Source of the DNA: Exiguobacterium sp. SL-9
Lineage (GTDB): Bacteria; Bacillota; Bacilli; Exiguobacteriales; Exiguobacteriaceae
Direction of reading: 5' to 3'
DNA length: 64,000 nucleotides
Assembly: GCF_004336985.1 (NCBI RefSeq)
Contig: NZ_SJUO01000002.1
Location: forward strand, 124,001 to 188,000
Under the pieces are notes generated by a model. The model saw only the letters and a list, made by a program, of their open reading frames with translations, did no database searches and was not told the origin of the DNA. The translations under genes and the position numbers were made by a program. This document shows positions 25,353 to 34,966 of the stretch, piece by piece; positions within the stretch are counted from its first letter, which is position 1; each line of letters opens with the position of its first letter.

Positions 25353-26990
25353 TTATTGCATACGGTCAAGTTTATTATACAGCGTTCGGATTGAAATGTG
25401 TAAGCGACGTGCCGCTTCCGACTTATTTCCGTCGGCCTCTTCGATTGCCCGTTCAATCAAATCCCGTTCATAACGAGCGACGGCGTCGTTAAGAGACAGG
25501 GCGTCCACCGGCCGCGTCGAAGTGACACGGGTCGAGAGTTGGAGATGGTGCGGGGTGATCCACTGATCCGCACTCGCCATATAAATCATCGCCCGACCAA
25601 GCACGTTCTCGAGTTCACGGACGTTGCCTTTCCAGTGTTGACTCTTCAACAGCTCGGTCGCCTCTAGGTTCACACCGCGCACGCTGCGGCCGTACTCTTG
25701 ATTCAACTTGCGGACGATACGCTCACAGAGCGGTTCGATTTCCTCGAGCCGGTCCCGGAGCGGCGGGATATGAATCGGCATCCGGTTAATCCGGTAGTAT
25801 AAATCCTCGCGAAACGTTCCATCGGCCACTTTCAGTTCGAGATCGGCGTTCGTCGCCGCGATGATTCGCACGTCGACCGGGATCGCACTCGTGCCTCCGA
25901 CTCGGACGATTTCATGCTCCTGTAAGACACGTAGCAATTTGACCTGGACATCGACCGGCAACTCACCAATCTCATCAAGGAAAAGTGATCCACCATCAGC
26001 CTCTTCGAAATACCCGACCTTACCGCCTCGTTTCGCCCCGCTAAATGCTCCATCCTCATAACCGAACAATTCGCTCTCGAGGAGCGTCGGCGAGATGGCA
26101 GCGCAGTTGACACGGACGAACTTTTTATATTTGCGGGGAGACTCGCCATGGATGGCATGGGCGAACAACTCCTTACCTGTTCCCGACTCACCTCGGATGA
26201 GCACGGTGACAGGGGTGACGGCGGCGAGCCTAGCCTGTTCGATGACAAATCGCATCTTCTCGCTCGTCGCGATGATATCGGCGAACTGATATTTCGCCTC
26301 AAGGTTTCGGATCCGTGTCTTTGCTTCCTGCAACTCGTTCCGGAGCGCCCGGATTTGGGACACGTCCCGGATGACGCCGACCGAACCGCGCAGTTTTCCT
26401 TCGACGATAATCGGTTCGGCATTGACGAGAATATCTCGGCGTGTCGCACCGATTTGCATCCGGATGTCACGGACGCCTTGCCCCGTCGAGAGGACTTTTA
26501 AATGGACGCTCTCCTGCATGCCAATGTCCGCTGTCGCCGGCTTGTCGACGACGTCTTCTTTTTTAAATCCCGTCAGCCGTGTATAGGACGGATTGATCAA
26601 GATCGTGTTCCCGTTATGGTCGGCGACCGAGATCGCCTCGCTCGTACAGTCGATAATCGCCTCAAGCATCTGTTGGTTCTGCTTCAAGCGTTCGACGACG
26701 ATCCGAATAAATTCCCCAGGCAAGACGACCGCGTCCACGAAATGTTCTTTCAACTCATCAAACGTCTCAGTGCGGCCCGTCGTCTCAATGACGAAATCGA
26801 GGCGCTTATCGGCACACACCCGCCAATCTCCAGCCGTTTTGATGCCGTGGTTACGCGCGAGTTGCACACCTTCGGCCGTTGCTTCCGGGTCGATGACGGC
26901 GACGACCGTAACGAGCGGTGAGTCGAGCAACATCTTTAGCACCTCGGTCCCGCCTTTCCCCGCACCGACAATCATCAATCGTTTATTCAT
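25353..26990 (-). CDS. bkdR: Sigma-54-dependent activator BkdR with an N-terminal Rossmann-like domain
   Basis: A 545-residue enhancer-binding protein. Residues ~1-95 form a Rossmann-like region ([14 protein letters not shown] ... VVAVIDPEA), ~105-215 a PAS sensor, ~240-465 the AAA+ core with Walker A GESGTGKE, the sigma-54 contact loop GAFSGA and Walker [14 protein letters not shown], and ~500-545 a Fis-type helix-turn-helix ([18 protein letters not shown]). It activates the adjacent bkd operon. Start at 26990 has GGGGGATG upstream. The Rossmann part may sense a nucleotide or CoA ligand. Confidence 0.9.
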   Translation of the reverse strand: MNKRLMIVGAGKGGTEVLKMLLDSPLVTVVAVIDPEATAEGVQLARNHGIKTAGDWRVCADKRLDFVIETTGRTETFDELKEHFVDAVVLPGEFIRIVVERLKQNQQMLEAIIDCTSEAISVADHNGNTILINPSYTRLTGFKKEDVVDKPATADIGMQESVHLKVLSTGQGVRDIRMQIGATRRDILVNAEPIIVEGKLRGSVGVIRDVSQIRALRNELQEAKTRIRNLEAKYQFADIIATSEKMRFVIEQARLAAVTPVTVLIRGESGTGKELFAHAIHGESPRKYKKFVRVNCAAISPTLLESELFGYEDGAFSGAKRGGKVGYFEEADGGSLFLDEIGELPVDVQVKLLRVLQEHEIVRVGGTSAIPVDVRIIAATNADLELKVADGTFREDLYYRINRMPIHIPPLRDRLEEIEPLCERIVRKLNQEYGRSVRGVNLEATELLKSQHWKGNVRELENVLGRAMIYMASADQWITPHHLQLSTRVTSTRPVDALSLNDAVARYERDLIERAIEEADGNKSEAARRLHISIRTLYNKLDRMQ

Positions 26991-27120
26991 TCTCACATCC
27001 CCCATCTTACCTTTCTTCATTCATGCTACTGAACCTAAACTGATTTCGCAACCTCCTAAAAAAGGCCGTGTCGACGTATGTATTTTCTGTTAAAATAATG
27101 AGTGTTAAGGAGGAGATCCT

Positions 27121-27369
27121 ATGCGCATGATCGCACTGCTGATCTTGATCATCCCTGGCCTGCTCGGTGTCTATGGCATCAAGTTACTTCGCGACAGCTT
27201 CTTCCTCAAAACGAGCGTCCCATTCTCTTGGATCGAGTCGGTGGCAGCCGCCTCAATGCTCCAAGGTACGTTCGGGCTGTTAATCGCGATGGGCGGGATT
27301 GGTTTTGTCGCAGGTTATATCTTCAATCGTGACAAGAAAACAGGCAAAGTACCGCGAATAGATTCTTGA
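27121..27369 (+). CDS. DUF2627 membrane protein (YqzF-like)
   Basis: An 82-residue protein with two membrane helices (about 4-24 and 38-65) and a short basic tail. It matches DUF2627, found beside bkdR in B. subtilis (YqzF). Function unknown. AAGGAGGAG lies before the ATG; it is divergent from bkdR and ends at a strong terminator. Confidence 0.8.
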   Translation: MRMIALLILIIPGLLGVYGIKLLRDSFFLKTSVPFSWIESVAAASMLQGTFGLLIAMGGIGFVAGYIFNRDKKTGKVPRIDS

Positions 27370-27373
27370 ACAC

Positions 27374-27424
27374 AAAAAAAGGTTCCCAAACTTGACTTCA
27401 TTTCAAGTGCGGAACCTTTTTATT
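27374..27424. terminator. Bidirectional terminator between DUF2627 and the RNA candidate
   Basis: AAAAGGTTCC (27377-27386) and GGAACCTTTT (27411-27420) with an inner ACTTGA/TCAAGT stem and A/T runs on both sides. Confidence 0.9.
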
Positions 27425-27896
27425 CATATTGAATTGTGATCACTACGGATGATCTCCTCTCCTACTTGCTACAATCTTGTGACATGAGGTCCAATGGTCT
27501 TCTTAATGAAGAAGTTTGAAAGAAATTAGTAACTGCCGTCTTGCGTGAACGGAAATGTACCCATTCTAGTTACTAACGAATATTCATCGGGTCATGTCGA
27601 ACCATCCATCGTGAAGTCGAACGCTTGCCATAAACTGTTCAACGGTTGACAACACTCCTTTTGGTCAACTGAACGATTCGTTTTCCCCGGACATAGTCCC
27701 TAGCTTCGAACTGATGCCGGAATCGCCTCGCAAATGAGCGTGCGTCGCGACCTCTCGTCGGGACGATGACGATTTGAGATGTCGTTCACACCTCTGAGCT
27801 ATTGACGGATAGCGGTCCGAGATGATTTCTTGCTCTAACCTGTTCCGGAACATGTTAGAAAGCGTTCATCTGACGCTCGTCCAAGTAACTTGGTAC
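27374..27896 (-). ncRNA. Candidate structured noncoding RNA, ~520 nt, undescribed
   Basis: This gene-free stretch has a strong minus-strand promoter at its right edge, a terminator at its left edge and several long inverted repeats between: CCAAGTAACTTGG (27881-27893), GCGT/ACGC (27862-27876), a 26-base hairpin 27834-27859 centred on GTTCCGGAAC, GTTCAACGGTTGAC with GTCAACTGAAC (27637-27674) and TTAGTAACT with AGTTACTAA (27526-27576) with an inner CCGT/ACGG stem. No open frame inside has a good ribosome binding site. I do not recognise RNase P, tmRNA, 6S, SRP or OLE RNA motifs. Boundaries are inferred from promoter and terminator. Confidence 0.55.
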
Positions 27897-27902
27897 ACCT
27901 TT

Positions 27903-27939
27903 ATTATAACAAGTTCCTCTCGATTTGCAAGCGCTTTCT
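27903..27939 (-). promoter_or_regulatory. Promoter of the RNA candidate with overlapping cre-like site
   Basis: Minus strand TTGCAA, 16 bases, TATAAT (27908-27903) with an extended TG. The start would be near 27896. A cre-like TTGCAAGCGCTTTCT (27925-27939) fits WTGNAANCGNWNNCW fully and overlaps the -35, predicting CcpA repression. Confidence 0.7.
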
Positions 27940-27957
27940 TTAACAAAGTAAAAGAAA

Positions 27958-27978
27958 ATCAGGAGGAGACCTCCTGAT
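27958..27978 (-). terminator. Terminator of spo0A
   Basis: ATCAGGAGG and CCTCCTGAT arms, followed by TTTTC on the minus strand. It separates spo0A from the RNA candidate's promoter. Confidence 0.8.
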
Positions 27979-27982
27979 CATT

Positions 27983-28714
27983 TCATTGCTGTTTAAATGA
28001 TTGATACGTAACAAAATAAGAAATAAACTCGGAATTTTTCGGACTACGCTCGCGCTCCGGCCGCCCATCGAACATTTCGTGGTCGCGCATCCCGTTCTCC
28101 CACGCCGTTTTGATGGCATGGCGCATCGCTCGTTCCACACGGGAAGATGTCGTCTCATGTTCTTTCGCAATCATCGGATACAGTTCCTTCGTAATCAATC
28201 CGAGCAGTTCTTGACGCTCCCGGACATAGACGACAGCTTGACGAATGTATTTGAATCCTTTGATACGCGGTGAAATCCCAAGTTGTTGCAACAACAGTGA
28301 AATGTCGAGTTCTTCTGGCGACATCGCCTCGAACTCTCGACTCGAACCGGCAGCGAGTTCACGAATTTTCGTGATCAATTGTTGAATGTTGAACGGCTTG
28401 ACCAAAAAGTAAGATGCGCCGAGTTGAACGGCCTGCTTCGTCACTTCATCTTTGCCGAACGCACTGAGCATGATCACTTCCGGTTTGGCGTTCGCCAATT
28501 CCGTCTGTAACCGTTCGAGGACGCCGATGCCGTCCAGATGCGGCATGATGATGTCGAGCAGGAGTACATCCGGTTGGTGTGTCTTGACGACGTCTAAGCA
28601 TGCCTCGCCGTCGTAGGCGGTCCCGACGACTGTTAAGTCGTCTTCGGACTCGAGTTGGCGGGTCAACAAATCGACGATTTCTCGATTGTCATCCGCGATG
28701 CATAATGTGATCAA
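27983..28714 (-). CDS. spo0A: Response regulator Spo0A
   Basis: A 243-residue master regulator. The receiver domain (1-~120) has the acidic pocket CIADDNRE, phospho-acceptor Asp in VLLLDIIMPHLDG (~54), the Ser in MLSAFGKDE and the Lys in VKPFN. The Spo0A-specific C-terminal DNA-binding domain (~140-243) keeps TSSRVERAMRHAIKTAWENG and KNSEFISYF. In spore formers it starts sporulation; it also controls biofilm and stationary-phase genes. It begins directly after recN with no spoIVB between. Confidence 0.93.
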   Translation of the reverse strand: MITLCIADDNREIVDLLTRQLESEDDLTVVGTAYDGEACLDVVKTHQPDVLLLDIIMPHLDGIGVLERLQTELANAKPEVIMLSAFGKDEVTKQAVQLGASYFLVKPFNIQQLITKIRELAAGSSREFEAMSPEELDISLLLQQLGISPRIKGFKYIRQAVVYVRERQELLGLITKELYPMIAKEHETTSSRVERAMRHAIKTAWENGMRDHEMFDGRPERERSPKNSEFISYFVTYQSFKQQ

Positions 28715-30412
28715 TTAAGACACCCCTTCGATAAACTTCCGTTTTAATTGGAGAGACATAGTGAGTAGCTCCTCCACATGTCGTTTCGTCAAATCCGTCA
28801 TCTGTGCCCCGGCAATCATCCGTCCGAGCTCATCGACCCGTTCAGCATGCCCGAGCGTCGAGACGTTCGTCTTCGTGCGCTCATCTGTTTCCATTTTCGT
28901 GATATACAAATGTTGATCCGCCATAGCGGCCACTTGGGCCAAGTGGGTGATGCAGAGCACTTGTGATCCGACCGATAGACGGAAAATCTTCTCGCCCATC
29001 GCTTGCGCGACCCGCCCCGACACGCCTGTATCTACTTCGTCGAAGATGATGGACGCGACACCGACCGTTCGAGAGAAGATTGACTTCAAAGCGAGCATGA
29101 CCCGGGACAATTCACCGCCCGAGGCAACTTTCGCGAGCGGCTTGAACGGTTCGCCAACGTTCGTCATCATATAAAACTCGACTTGATCGAGTCCGTCCGC
29201 TTTGAACGGCCCTTCTTTGAACCGGACTTCGAACTGGGTCTTCTCCATGTACAATTCCTTCAGTTCACGCTGAATCGCTTTCTCGAGCTCGGTCGCTGCT
29301 TGTTTGCGGGCCGCCGATAACGCCATTCCTGTCATACGGACCTTCTCTTCGAGACGGGCAAGACGATCTGATAGTTCTTGCAGATGTTCTTCCCGATTCG
29401 TCATCGATTTTAACTCGTTAGCGATTTTTTCCCCATACGTGATGACCTCGTCGATTGTGGCCCCGTATTTTCGTTTCAATTGTTGGAACAAGGCGAGCCT
29501 CGTCTCAATCTCATCGAGCCGAATCGGGTCGAATTCGAGCGAATCGAGCTGATCTCGCAATTGGAACTTTGCGTCTTCGAGCAAAAAATAGGCGTTTGAG
29601 ATTGTCTCCGCCATCGGCGCGAGCGATGTCGACAGCGCGGAGGCTTCCTCCATCTCACGCATGGCGATGCCGATTTGGTCGAGTCCTTTCGCCTCATCCG
29701 CGACCGCCTCATACGACAAGCGGACGTGTTGATGAATCCGTTCGAAATTGGCGAGCTCGTTCCGTTCCTCGGTGAGCGCTTGCTCTTCACCGACCTTCAG
29801 CTCGGCCGCCTCGATCTCATTCGTCTGGAAAGCGAGCAGGTCCATGCGTTGGGCCAACTCTTGCTCGCTTTGACTCAATCGTTTCAACTCATCGGCGACG
29901 TTCTTCCAGTCGACGTAAGCGGCGCGATAATGCTCGAGAAGCGGAGCGAGTTCGGTTTCAGCGAAGCTATCCAAAATGCCGAGATGGTATTCGGCATCCA
30001 TCAAATGTTGGTGCTCATGCTGGCCGTGAATATCGACAAGTAGCCGTCCAAGTTCGCGAAGTGTCGACAACGGCATCATCTTGCCGTTGACACGACAGAC
30101 GCTTTTCCCGCTGCTATGTAAATCGCGGCGCAAAATGACGGTCCCTTCTTCGATTTCGATGCCGTATTGGGTCGCCGCATCGATGATCGGATGGTCCGGT
30201 TCGACGTTGAACAGCCCTTCGATCTCCGCCTTGTCTTGTCCATAGCGGACGAATTCGCTCGAACCACGGCCCCCGACAAGCAAACCGATGGCATCGAGTA
30301 AAATTGATTTCCCGGCCCCAGTCTCCCCTGTCAATACGGTCATCCCACGGTTGAACGTGATATTCAGTTCATCGATGATCGCAAATTGTTTGATCGATAG
30401 TTCTGCTAACAT
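28715..30412 (-). CDS. recN: DNA repair protein RecN
   Basis: A 565-residue SMC-like ATPase of double-strand break repair. N-terminal Walker A LTGETGAGKSILLDA (~27), a central long coiled-coil (~160-380), and C-terminal signature ASGGELSRVMLALK (~452) with Walker B ASIIFDEVDTGVSG. It binds DNA ends early in recombination. Start at 30412 has GAGGTGA upstream; it adjoins spo0A and follows argR by 13 bases. Confidence 0.94.
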   Translation of the reverse strand: MLAELSIKQFAIIDELNITFNRGMTVLTGETGAGKSILLDAIGLLVGGRGSSEFVRYGQDKAEIEGLFNVEPDHPIIDAATQYGIEIEEGTVILRRDLHSSGKSVCRVNGKMMPLSTLRELGRLLVDIHGQHEHQHLMDAEYHLGILDSFAETELAPLLEHYRAAYVDWKNVADELKRLSQSEQELAQRMDLLAFQTNEIEAAELKVGEEQALTEERNELANFERIHQHVRLSYEAVADEAKGLDQIGIAMREMEEASALSTSLAPMAETISNAYFLLEDAKFQLRDQLDSLEFDPIRLDEIETRLALFQQLKRKYGATIDEVITYGEKIANELKSMTNREEHLQELSDRLARLEEKVRMTGMALSAARKQAATELEKAIQRELKELYMEKTQFEVRFKEGPFKADGLDQVEFYMMTNVGEPFKPLAKVASGGELSRVMLALKSIFSRTVGVASIIFDEVDTGVSGRVAQAMGEKIFRLSVGSQVLCITHLAQVAAMADQHLYITKMETDERTKTNVSTLGHAERVDELGRMIAGAQMTDLTKRHVEELLTMSLQLKRKFIEGVS

Positions 30413-30425
30413 ACGATAATTCACC

Positions 30426-30875
30426 TCATAACATTCCGAGTAGTCGTTCGATGATTCGTTTCGCCTGGTCTTCGTCACGAGCGATCATCAAGATCGTGTC
30501 GTCCCCGCACACCGTTCCGATCAATTCATCCCATGACAAATGGTCGATCAAGACACCGATCGCATCCGCATTACCCGGCAACACTTTCATGACGACCAAG
30601 TTTTGAGCCGAGTCGATCGAGACGAAACTGTCCCCGAGGATCCGCTTCATCTTGCCGAACGGGTTGAAGCGCTGATCGGCAGGAAGACTGTACTTATAGC
30701 GCCCGTCGTTGAGCGGCACTTTCACGAGATGAAGCTCTTTGATGTCTCGTGACACGGTCGCTTGTGTCACCGGATATCCGGAGCGATGGAGCTCGTCGAC
30801 GAGCTCATCTTGTGTTTCGATTTCACGATTGGTCACGATTTCTCGAATCTTAATCAAGCGCTGTCCTTTATTCAT
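30426..30875 (-). CDS. argR: Arginine repressor ArgR/AhrC
   Basis: A 149-residue regulator, the normal length. N-terminal winged helix (1-~70; [29 protein letters not shown]) and C-terminal arginine-binding trimerisation domain (~80-149; [29 protein letters not shown]). It represses arginine synthesis and activates its breakdown when arginine is plentiful. The ATG at 30875 is preferred because GAGGTG is nine bases before it. Confidence 0.94.
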   Translation of the reverse strand: MNKGQRLIKIREIVTNREIETQDELVDELHRSGYPVTQATVSRDIKELHLVKVPLNDGRYKYSLPADQRFNPFGKMKRILGDSFVSIDSAQNLVVMKVLPGNADAIGVLIDHLSWDELIGTVCGDDTILMIARDEDQAKRIIERLLGML

Positions 30876-30992
30876 ACTCGCTGACACCTCATTTGTTGTT
30901 TCACATACTCAGTATCATTCTAAAGTATTGTCGAAAAAAGGTCTAGCATTCGCAGGATGATTTCCCGAGTCGGTCGCATCCGCGCATAAAAA

Positions 30993-31017
30993 AGCTACAG
31001 ACGAAACGTCTGCAGCT
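30993..31017 (-). terminator. Terminator downstream of tlyA
   Basis: AGCTACAGACG and CGTCTGCAGCT arms, then six T on the minus strand. It makes argR-recN-spo0A a separate unit from tlyA-dxs. Confidence 0.85.
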
Positions 31018-31838
31018 CAAGCGTTCTTTTTCAATTGCGCGTGGGCGGCATCGATGACCGCACTCACGTCGAGTCCGGGATCAATTCCGCCGACGCCGGT
31101 AAAACGGGCGAACAATAAGAACTCGATGTTCCCGTCCCCACCTGTGATCGGCGAAAAGTCAAGACCTGCCACATGAAACCCTTCCGATGCGAAATGGCGG
31201 ACCATATCGTCGACGACACGTTCATGGATGGCTCGGTCCCGGACAATGCCTTTTTTACCGACATCGACCTTCCCAGCCTCAAATTGTGGCTTGACGAGCG
31301 CCATGACGATCCCGTCCGGCTTCAAAATCGTCTTCAACGGCGGGATCATGAGCCGAAGTGAGATAAACGACACGTCAATCGTCGCAAAGTCTGGCGCTAG
31401 CGGGAACTGTTCCGCAGTGGCGTGGCGGAAGTTCATCCGCTCCATGACGATGACGCGGTCGTCGCTCCGTAGCTTCCATGCCAATTGGTTATAGCCGACA
31501 TCGACGGCGTACATTTGCGTCGCCCCGTTTTGGAGCGCACAATCCGTAAATCCGCCTGTCGATGAGCCGATATCGATGCCGATTTTGCCACCCACGTCGA
31601 ACGGGAAGACTTGGAGCGCTTTTTCAAGCTTCAGTCCGCCCCGTCCGACATATGGCAACACTTGACCTTTCACTTCGAGCGGGATGTCGTCGAACACCTT
31701 GTCCCCCGCCTTATCAAGCCGCTCGGTCCCACTATAAACGAGACCGGCCATGACGGCCCGTTTCGCTTTCTCTCTCGTCTCCGCTAAGCCGCGGTCGACG
31801 ATGAGCACATCTAGTCTAGTTTTCTTTCGTTTTTCCAT
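31017..31838 (-). CDS. tlyA: TlyA-family rRNA ribose methyltransferase (YqxC)
   Basis: A 273-residue protein with an N-terminal S4 RNA-binding domain (1-~60; RLDVLIVDRGLAETREKAKR) and an FtsJ-like methyltransferase domain with IGIDIGSSTGGFTDC (~88), the catalytic Lys in YVGRGGLKLEKAL and ALVKPQFEAG (~187). The family methylates 2'-OH of cytidines in rRNA. Six bases separate it from dxs, its likely cotranscribed neighbour. Confidence 0.88.
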   Translation of the reverse strand: MEKRKKTRLDVLIVDRGLAETREKAKRAVMAGLVYSGTERLDKAGDKVFDDIPLEVKGQVLPYVGRGGLKLEKALQVFPFDVGGKIGIDIGSSTGGFTDCALQNGATQMYAVDVGYNQLAWKLRSDDRVIVMERMNFRHATAEQFPLAPDFATIDVSFISLRLMIPPLKTILKPDGIVMALVKPQFEAGKVDVGKKGIVRDRAIHERVVDDMVRHFASEGFHVAGLDFSPITGGDGNIEFLLFARFTGVGGIDPGLDVSAVIDAAHAQLKKNA

Positions 31839-31844
31839 AGTTCC

Positions 31845-33737
31845 TCACACATTCTGTCGATTTGTCACTTGAACGAACTGCTGAACCGAGTCAGCGATTT
31901 GCGTCGGACGGAGCCCAATTTCTTCGAGCAACTGATTGACGCCGCCGTGTTCGATATAGCGGTCCGGAATACCAAGTCGGAGCACACGCGGGAACTGTCC
32001 GGCATCGCTCGCATGTTCGAGCACACTGCTACCGAATCCACCGGCGAGCGCTGCTTCCTCTAACGTGACGAGCGGGATGCCTTCCGCATATAAAGCGGAG
32101 AGCATGGCGTCGTCGAGCGGTTTAATCGTTCGAGCGTTGATGACACGGACACTCACATGCCCTTCGAGGAGAGCACGGACTTCGAGTGCGTCCTGCACTT
32201 GTGGGCCGAATGTCAAGATGGCGACATCCGTCCCCTCCGCGACCGTCTCCCAGACGTCGAGCGGCAATTCGCGGAGCGTCTCGCTCATCGGCGTGCCGAT
32301 CCCTTCGCCACGCGGGAACCGAACGGCAATCGGACCATCATCATATTTCAGCGCTGAATAGACGAGATGCTGCAATTCTTCCTCGTCTTTCGCCATCAAG
32401 ATGCGAATGTTCGGGACGTGACGCATAAAGGCGATATCGAACACGCCTTGGTGCGTTTCCCCGTCCGCTCCGACGAGACCAGAACGGTCGATCGTGAAGA
32501 CGACGTTCAAGTTTTGACGGCAAATGTCGTGCACGAGCTGATCATAGGCGCGTTGGAAAAACGTCGAATAAATCGAGACGACTGGTTTCAGCCCTTGTGT
32601 CGCTTGTCCGCCGGCCAATGTGACCGCATGCTGTTCGGCGATGCCGACGTCAAACATGCGCTCTGGGAATTGTTTGTTAAAACAATCGAGTTTCGAACCG
32701 ACGCTCATCGCTGGCGTGATGAGTGTCACCCGCTCGTCCGTCTCAGCGACTTTTGTGATCGTCTCAGCAACGACCTTCGAATAGCTCGGTCCTTTGACTT
32801 TCCCTTTGATGACTTCACCCGATTCGATTTTGTATGGCCCGAGGCCGTGCCACGTACCGACACCGTCGAGTTCGGCCGGGCGGTAACCCTTGCCTTTTTT
32901 TGTGATGACGTGGACGATGACCGGCCCATCAATTTTCTTGGCATACTCGAGCGTCTCAAGCAGATCGCGTAAATCATGACCGTCCGTCGGCCCGAAGTAC
33001 GTGAAACCGAGCTCTTCGAAGAACGTCCCTGGGATGAGCGCTGATTTCAGCATATCCTTCACACGTTCTCCGCTCCGTTCGAGCGAATTGCCGACAATCG
33101 GGATATGTTTGATGAGCGCCTCGACTTCCTCGCGAGCGTGCTTCAATTTACGTGACGACCGCATCCGGCCGAGCATGTTGTGCATCGCACCTACGTTCGG
33201 AGCGATGGACATCTCGTTGTCGTTCAAGATGACCATCACATTTTGTTTCTCGGCGCCGATATGATTGAGCGCTTCGAGCGCCATCCCGCCTGTGAGTGCT
33301 CCATCCCCGATGATGGCGATCGCCCGGTCGTTCGAGCGTCCCTTCAATTCGTTCGCGATGGCGATTCCCATCGCGGCCGATAAGGAGGTCGAGCTATGTC
33401 CCGTCTCCCAGACGTCGTGATCACTCTCACAACGTTTCGGGAAGCCGCATAGCCCGTTATATTGACGGAGCGTGTCGAACTGACTCGTCCGTCCTGTCAA
33501 GATTTTGTGGACGTATGCTTGATGCCCCACGTCCCATACGAGTTGGTCTTTCGGACTGTCAAATACACGGTGCAAGGCGAGCGTCAATTCGACAACCCCT
33601 AGGTTTGGCCCCAAATGCCCTCCCGTTTCAGCCAATTTTTCAATCAAAAACCGTCTGATGTCTGCGCCGAGTGCTTCTAACTCGGGTACCGACATCCTTT
33701 TTAAAAATGACGGGTCTTGAATGGATGTCAAGTCCAT
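31845..33737 (-). CDS. dxs: 1-deoxy-D-xylulose-5-phosphate synthase
   Basis: A 630-residue thiamine diphosphate enzyme, first step of the MEP isoprenoid pathway (pyruvate plus glyceraldehyde 3-phosphate). Landmarks: [16 protein letters not shown] (~47), [15 protein letters not shown] (~79), ThDP motif [15 protein letters not shown] (~155) and [15 protein letters not shown] (~430). Two starts are possible; the ATG at 33737 is used and one three codons earlier (33746) also has a site. Independent of ispA because a terminator intervenes. Confidence 0.94.
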   Translation of the reverse strand: MDLTSIQDPSFLKRMSVPELEALGADIRRFLIEKLAETGGHLGPNLGVVELTLALHRVFDSPKDQLVWDVGHQAYVHKILTGRTSQFDTLRQYNGLCGFPKRCESDHDVWETGHSSTSLSAAMGIAIANELKGRSNDRAIAIIGDGALTGGMALEALNHIGAEKQNVMVILNDNEMSIAPNVGAMHNMLGRMRSSRKLKHAREEVEALIKHIPIVGNSLERSGERVKDMLKSALIPGTFFEELGFTYFGPTDGHDLRDLLETLEYAKKIDGPVIVHVITKKGKGYRPAELDGVGTWHGLGPYKIESGEVIKGKVKGPSYSKVVAETITKVAETDERVTLITPAMSVGSKLDCFNKQFPERMFDVGIAEQHAVTLAGGQATQGLKPVVSIYSTFFQRAYDQLVHDICRQNLNVVFTIDRSGLVGADGETHQGVFDIAFMRHVPNIRILMAKDEEELQHLVYSALKYDDGPIAVRFPRGEGIGTPMSETLRELPLDVWETVAEGTDVAILTFGPQVQDALEVRALLEGHVSVRVINARTIKPLDDAMLSALYAEGIPLVTLEEAALAGGFGSSVLEHASDAGQFPRVLRLGIPDRYIEHGGVNQLLEEIGLRPTQIADSVQQFVQVTNRQNV

Positions 33738-33828
33738 GATGACCATCCTTTCTCCTGTCTTATTACTGATTCGTACCTTATATTTTACAAGAATGTGTCC
33801 ATAGATGCTATACATTCACAAAAACAAA

Positions 33829-33856
33829 GGTGACACGATGTGCTCATCGTGTCACC
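33829..33856 (-). terminator. Terminator after ispA
   Basis: GGTGACACGAT and ATCGTGTCACC arms (33829-33839, 33846-33856) then TTTGTTTTTG on the minus strand. The rest of 33738-33828 holds the dxs leader. Confidence 0.85.
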
Positions 33857-33860
33857 GAGA

Positions 33861-34739
33861 TTAATGATTGCGTCGTACGACGAAGTCGAGGAGCTCCCGT
33901 AAACGCGGGGCATCGACCGACAATGCGGCCAAGGCGGCCTCACTTTCCATGACTTCCTGTTCGAGCGCTTTTTTCGCTCCGTCGAGACCGAGCAACTTTG
34001 GATACGTCGCTTTGTCGTTGCCTTCGTCCGAGCCGACTCGTTTCCCGATCAGCGCCTCATCCCCTTCGACATCTAAAATATCGTCTTGGATTTGGAAGGC
34101 GATCCCGAGATGTTTTCCGAACCGTCCGAGTGCCAGGCGGTCCGTCTCCGAGGCATCCGAAAGAATCGCCCCTGCTTCAAGGGCGTACACGAGAAGCGCC
34201 CCGGTCTTTCGTTCATGAATCGATTGAAGGGTCGACAACGTCACGCCAGTACGTTTTTCAGCAAGCATGTCATCCAGCTGACCACCGACCATGCCGGCAC
34301 TGCCTGCCGCCTCACTGAACCGTTTAACGAGGGCAACGATTTTCGTCGCTTCCAAATCGGCCCGCGCCAAAAGATGAAACGCGTCCGTGAGCAAGGCGTC
34401 CCCTGCGAGAATCGCCGTCGCCTCGTCAAATTGACGATGGTTCGTCGGACGGCCTCGGCGGACGTCATCATCATCCATCGCCGGAAGGTCATCATGGATG
34501 AGCGAGTACGTGTGAACCATCTCGAGGGCGACAGCCGCTTCATGGCCGAGCGCCCGTGGACGGCCGTATGTATCGAGGACGGCGTAAAGAAGAGCCGGAC
34601 GAATCCGTTTCCCACCCGCGTCGAGAGAATAGGTCATCGATTGAAATAAACGCTCCGGCATGAAAGACGGGTCGAGCAAACGACGTGTCGCCTGTTCGAC
34701 CTCTTCTTTCCATGCCTGTAGATGCACTTGCATGCTCAT
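33861..34739 (-). CDS. ispA: Farnesyl diphosphate synthase (polyprenyl synthetase)
   Basis: A 292-residue all-helical prenyltransferase. First Asp-rich motif LIHDDLPAMDDDDVRRG (~80-96), second QIQDDILD (~218), and GGKRIRP (~42) for isopentenyl diphosphate binding. It makes C15 diphosphate for undecaprenol and quinones. Its ATG overlaps the xseB stop (ATGA), so it is translationally coupled. Confidence 0.94.
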   Translation of the reverse strand: MSMQVHLQAWKEEVEQATRRLLDPSFMPERLFQSMTYSLDAGGKRIRPALLYAVLDTYGRPRALGHEAAVALEMVHTYSLIHDDLPAMDDDDVRRGRPTNHRQFDEATAILAGDALLTDAFHLLARADLEATKIVALVKRFSEAAGSAGMVGGQLDDMLAEKRTGVTLSTLQSIHERKTGALLVYALEAGAILSDASETDRLALGRFGKHLGIAFQIQDDILDVEGDEALIGKRVGSDEGNDKATYPKLLGLDGAKKALEQEVMESEAALAALSVDAPRLRELLDFVVRRNH

Positions 34740-34966
34740 ACTGCGCCTCCTTTTTCACGGAGCGTGCCGTCGAGTTCAAGGATTTCGTCCATTTTTTGTT
34801 CCGCCGCCGTCAATTTAGTTTGACAGAGGGCCGACAATCGGACACCTTCCTCATACAGCGTCATCGCTTCTTCAAGGGCGACTTCTCCCGTCTCGAGTTG
34901 CGTCACGATTTCCTCGAGCCGGGCGAGTGCCGCTTCAAACGTCAGTTCTTCTTGTTTCTTCGTCAT
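34736..34966 (-). CDS. xseB: Exodeoxyribonuclease VII small subunit
   Basis: A 76-residue helical protein with the family core FEAALARLEEIVTQLETGEVALEEAMTLY (in pieces: ALARLEEIV, LEEAMTLYEEG). Several copies wrap each XseA. It starts inside the 3' end of xseA (32-base overlap) and overlaps ispA. Confidence 0.93.
   Translation of the reverse strand: MTKKQEELTFEAALARLEEIVTQLETGEVALEEAMTLYEEGVRLSALCQTKLTAAEQKMDEILELDGTLREKGGAV

Noticed and set aside
27665-27853. 62-codon frame inside the RNA candidate
   Set aside because: No ribosome binding site, no domain-like composition, and it runs through the perfect hairpins.
27374-27896. RNase P, tmRNA, 6S or T-box identity for the structured region
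   Set aside because: Characteristic conserved motifs of these RNAs (such as the T-box AGGGTGG) are absent on both strands.
33738-33860. OLE RNA / oap between ispA and dxs
   Set aside because: OLE RNA is placed in this gene cluster in some Gram-positives, but the gap here is only ~120 bases and holds an ordinary terminator and leader.
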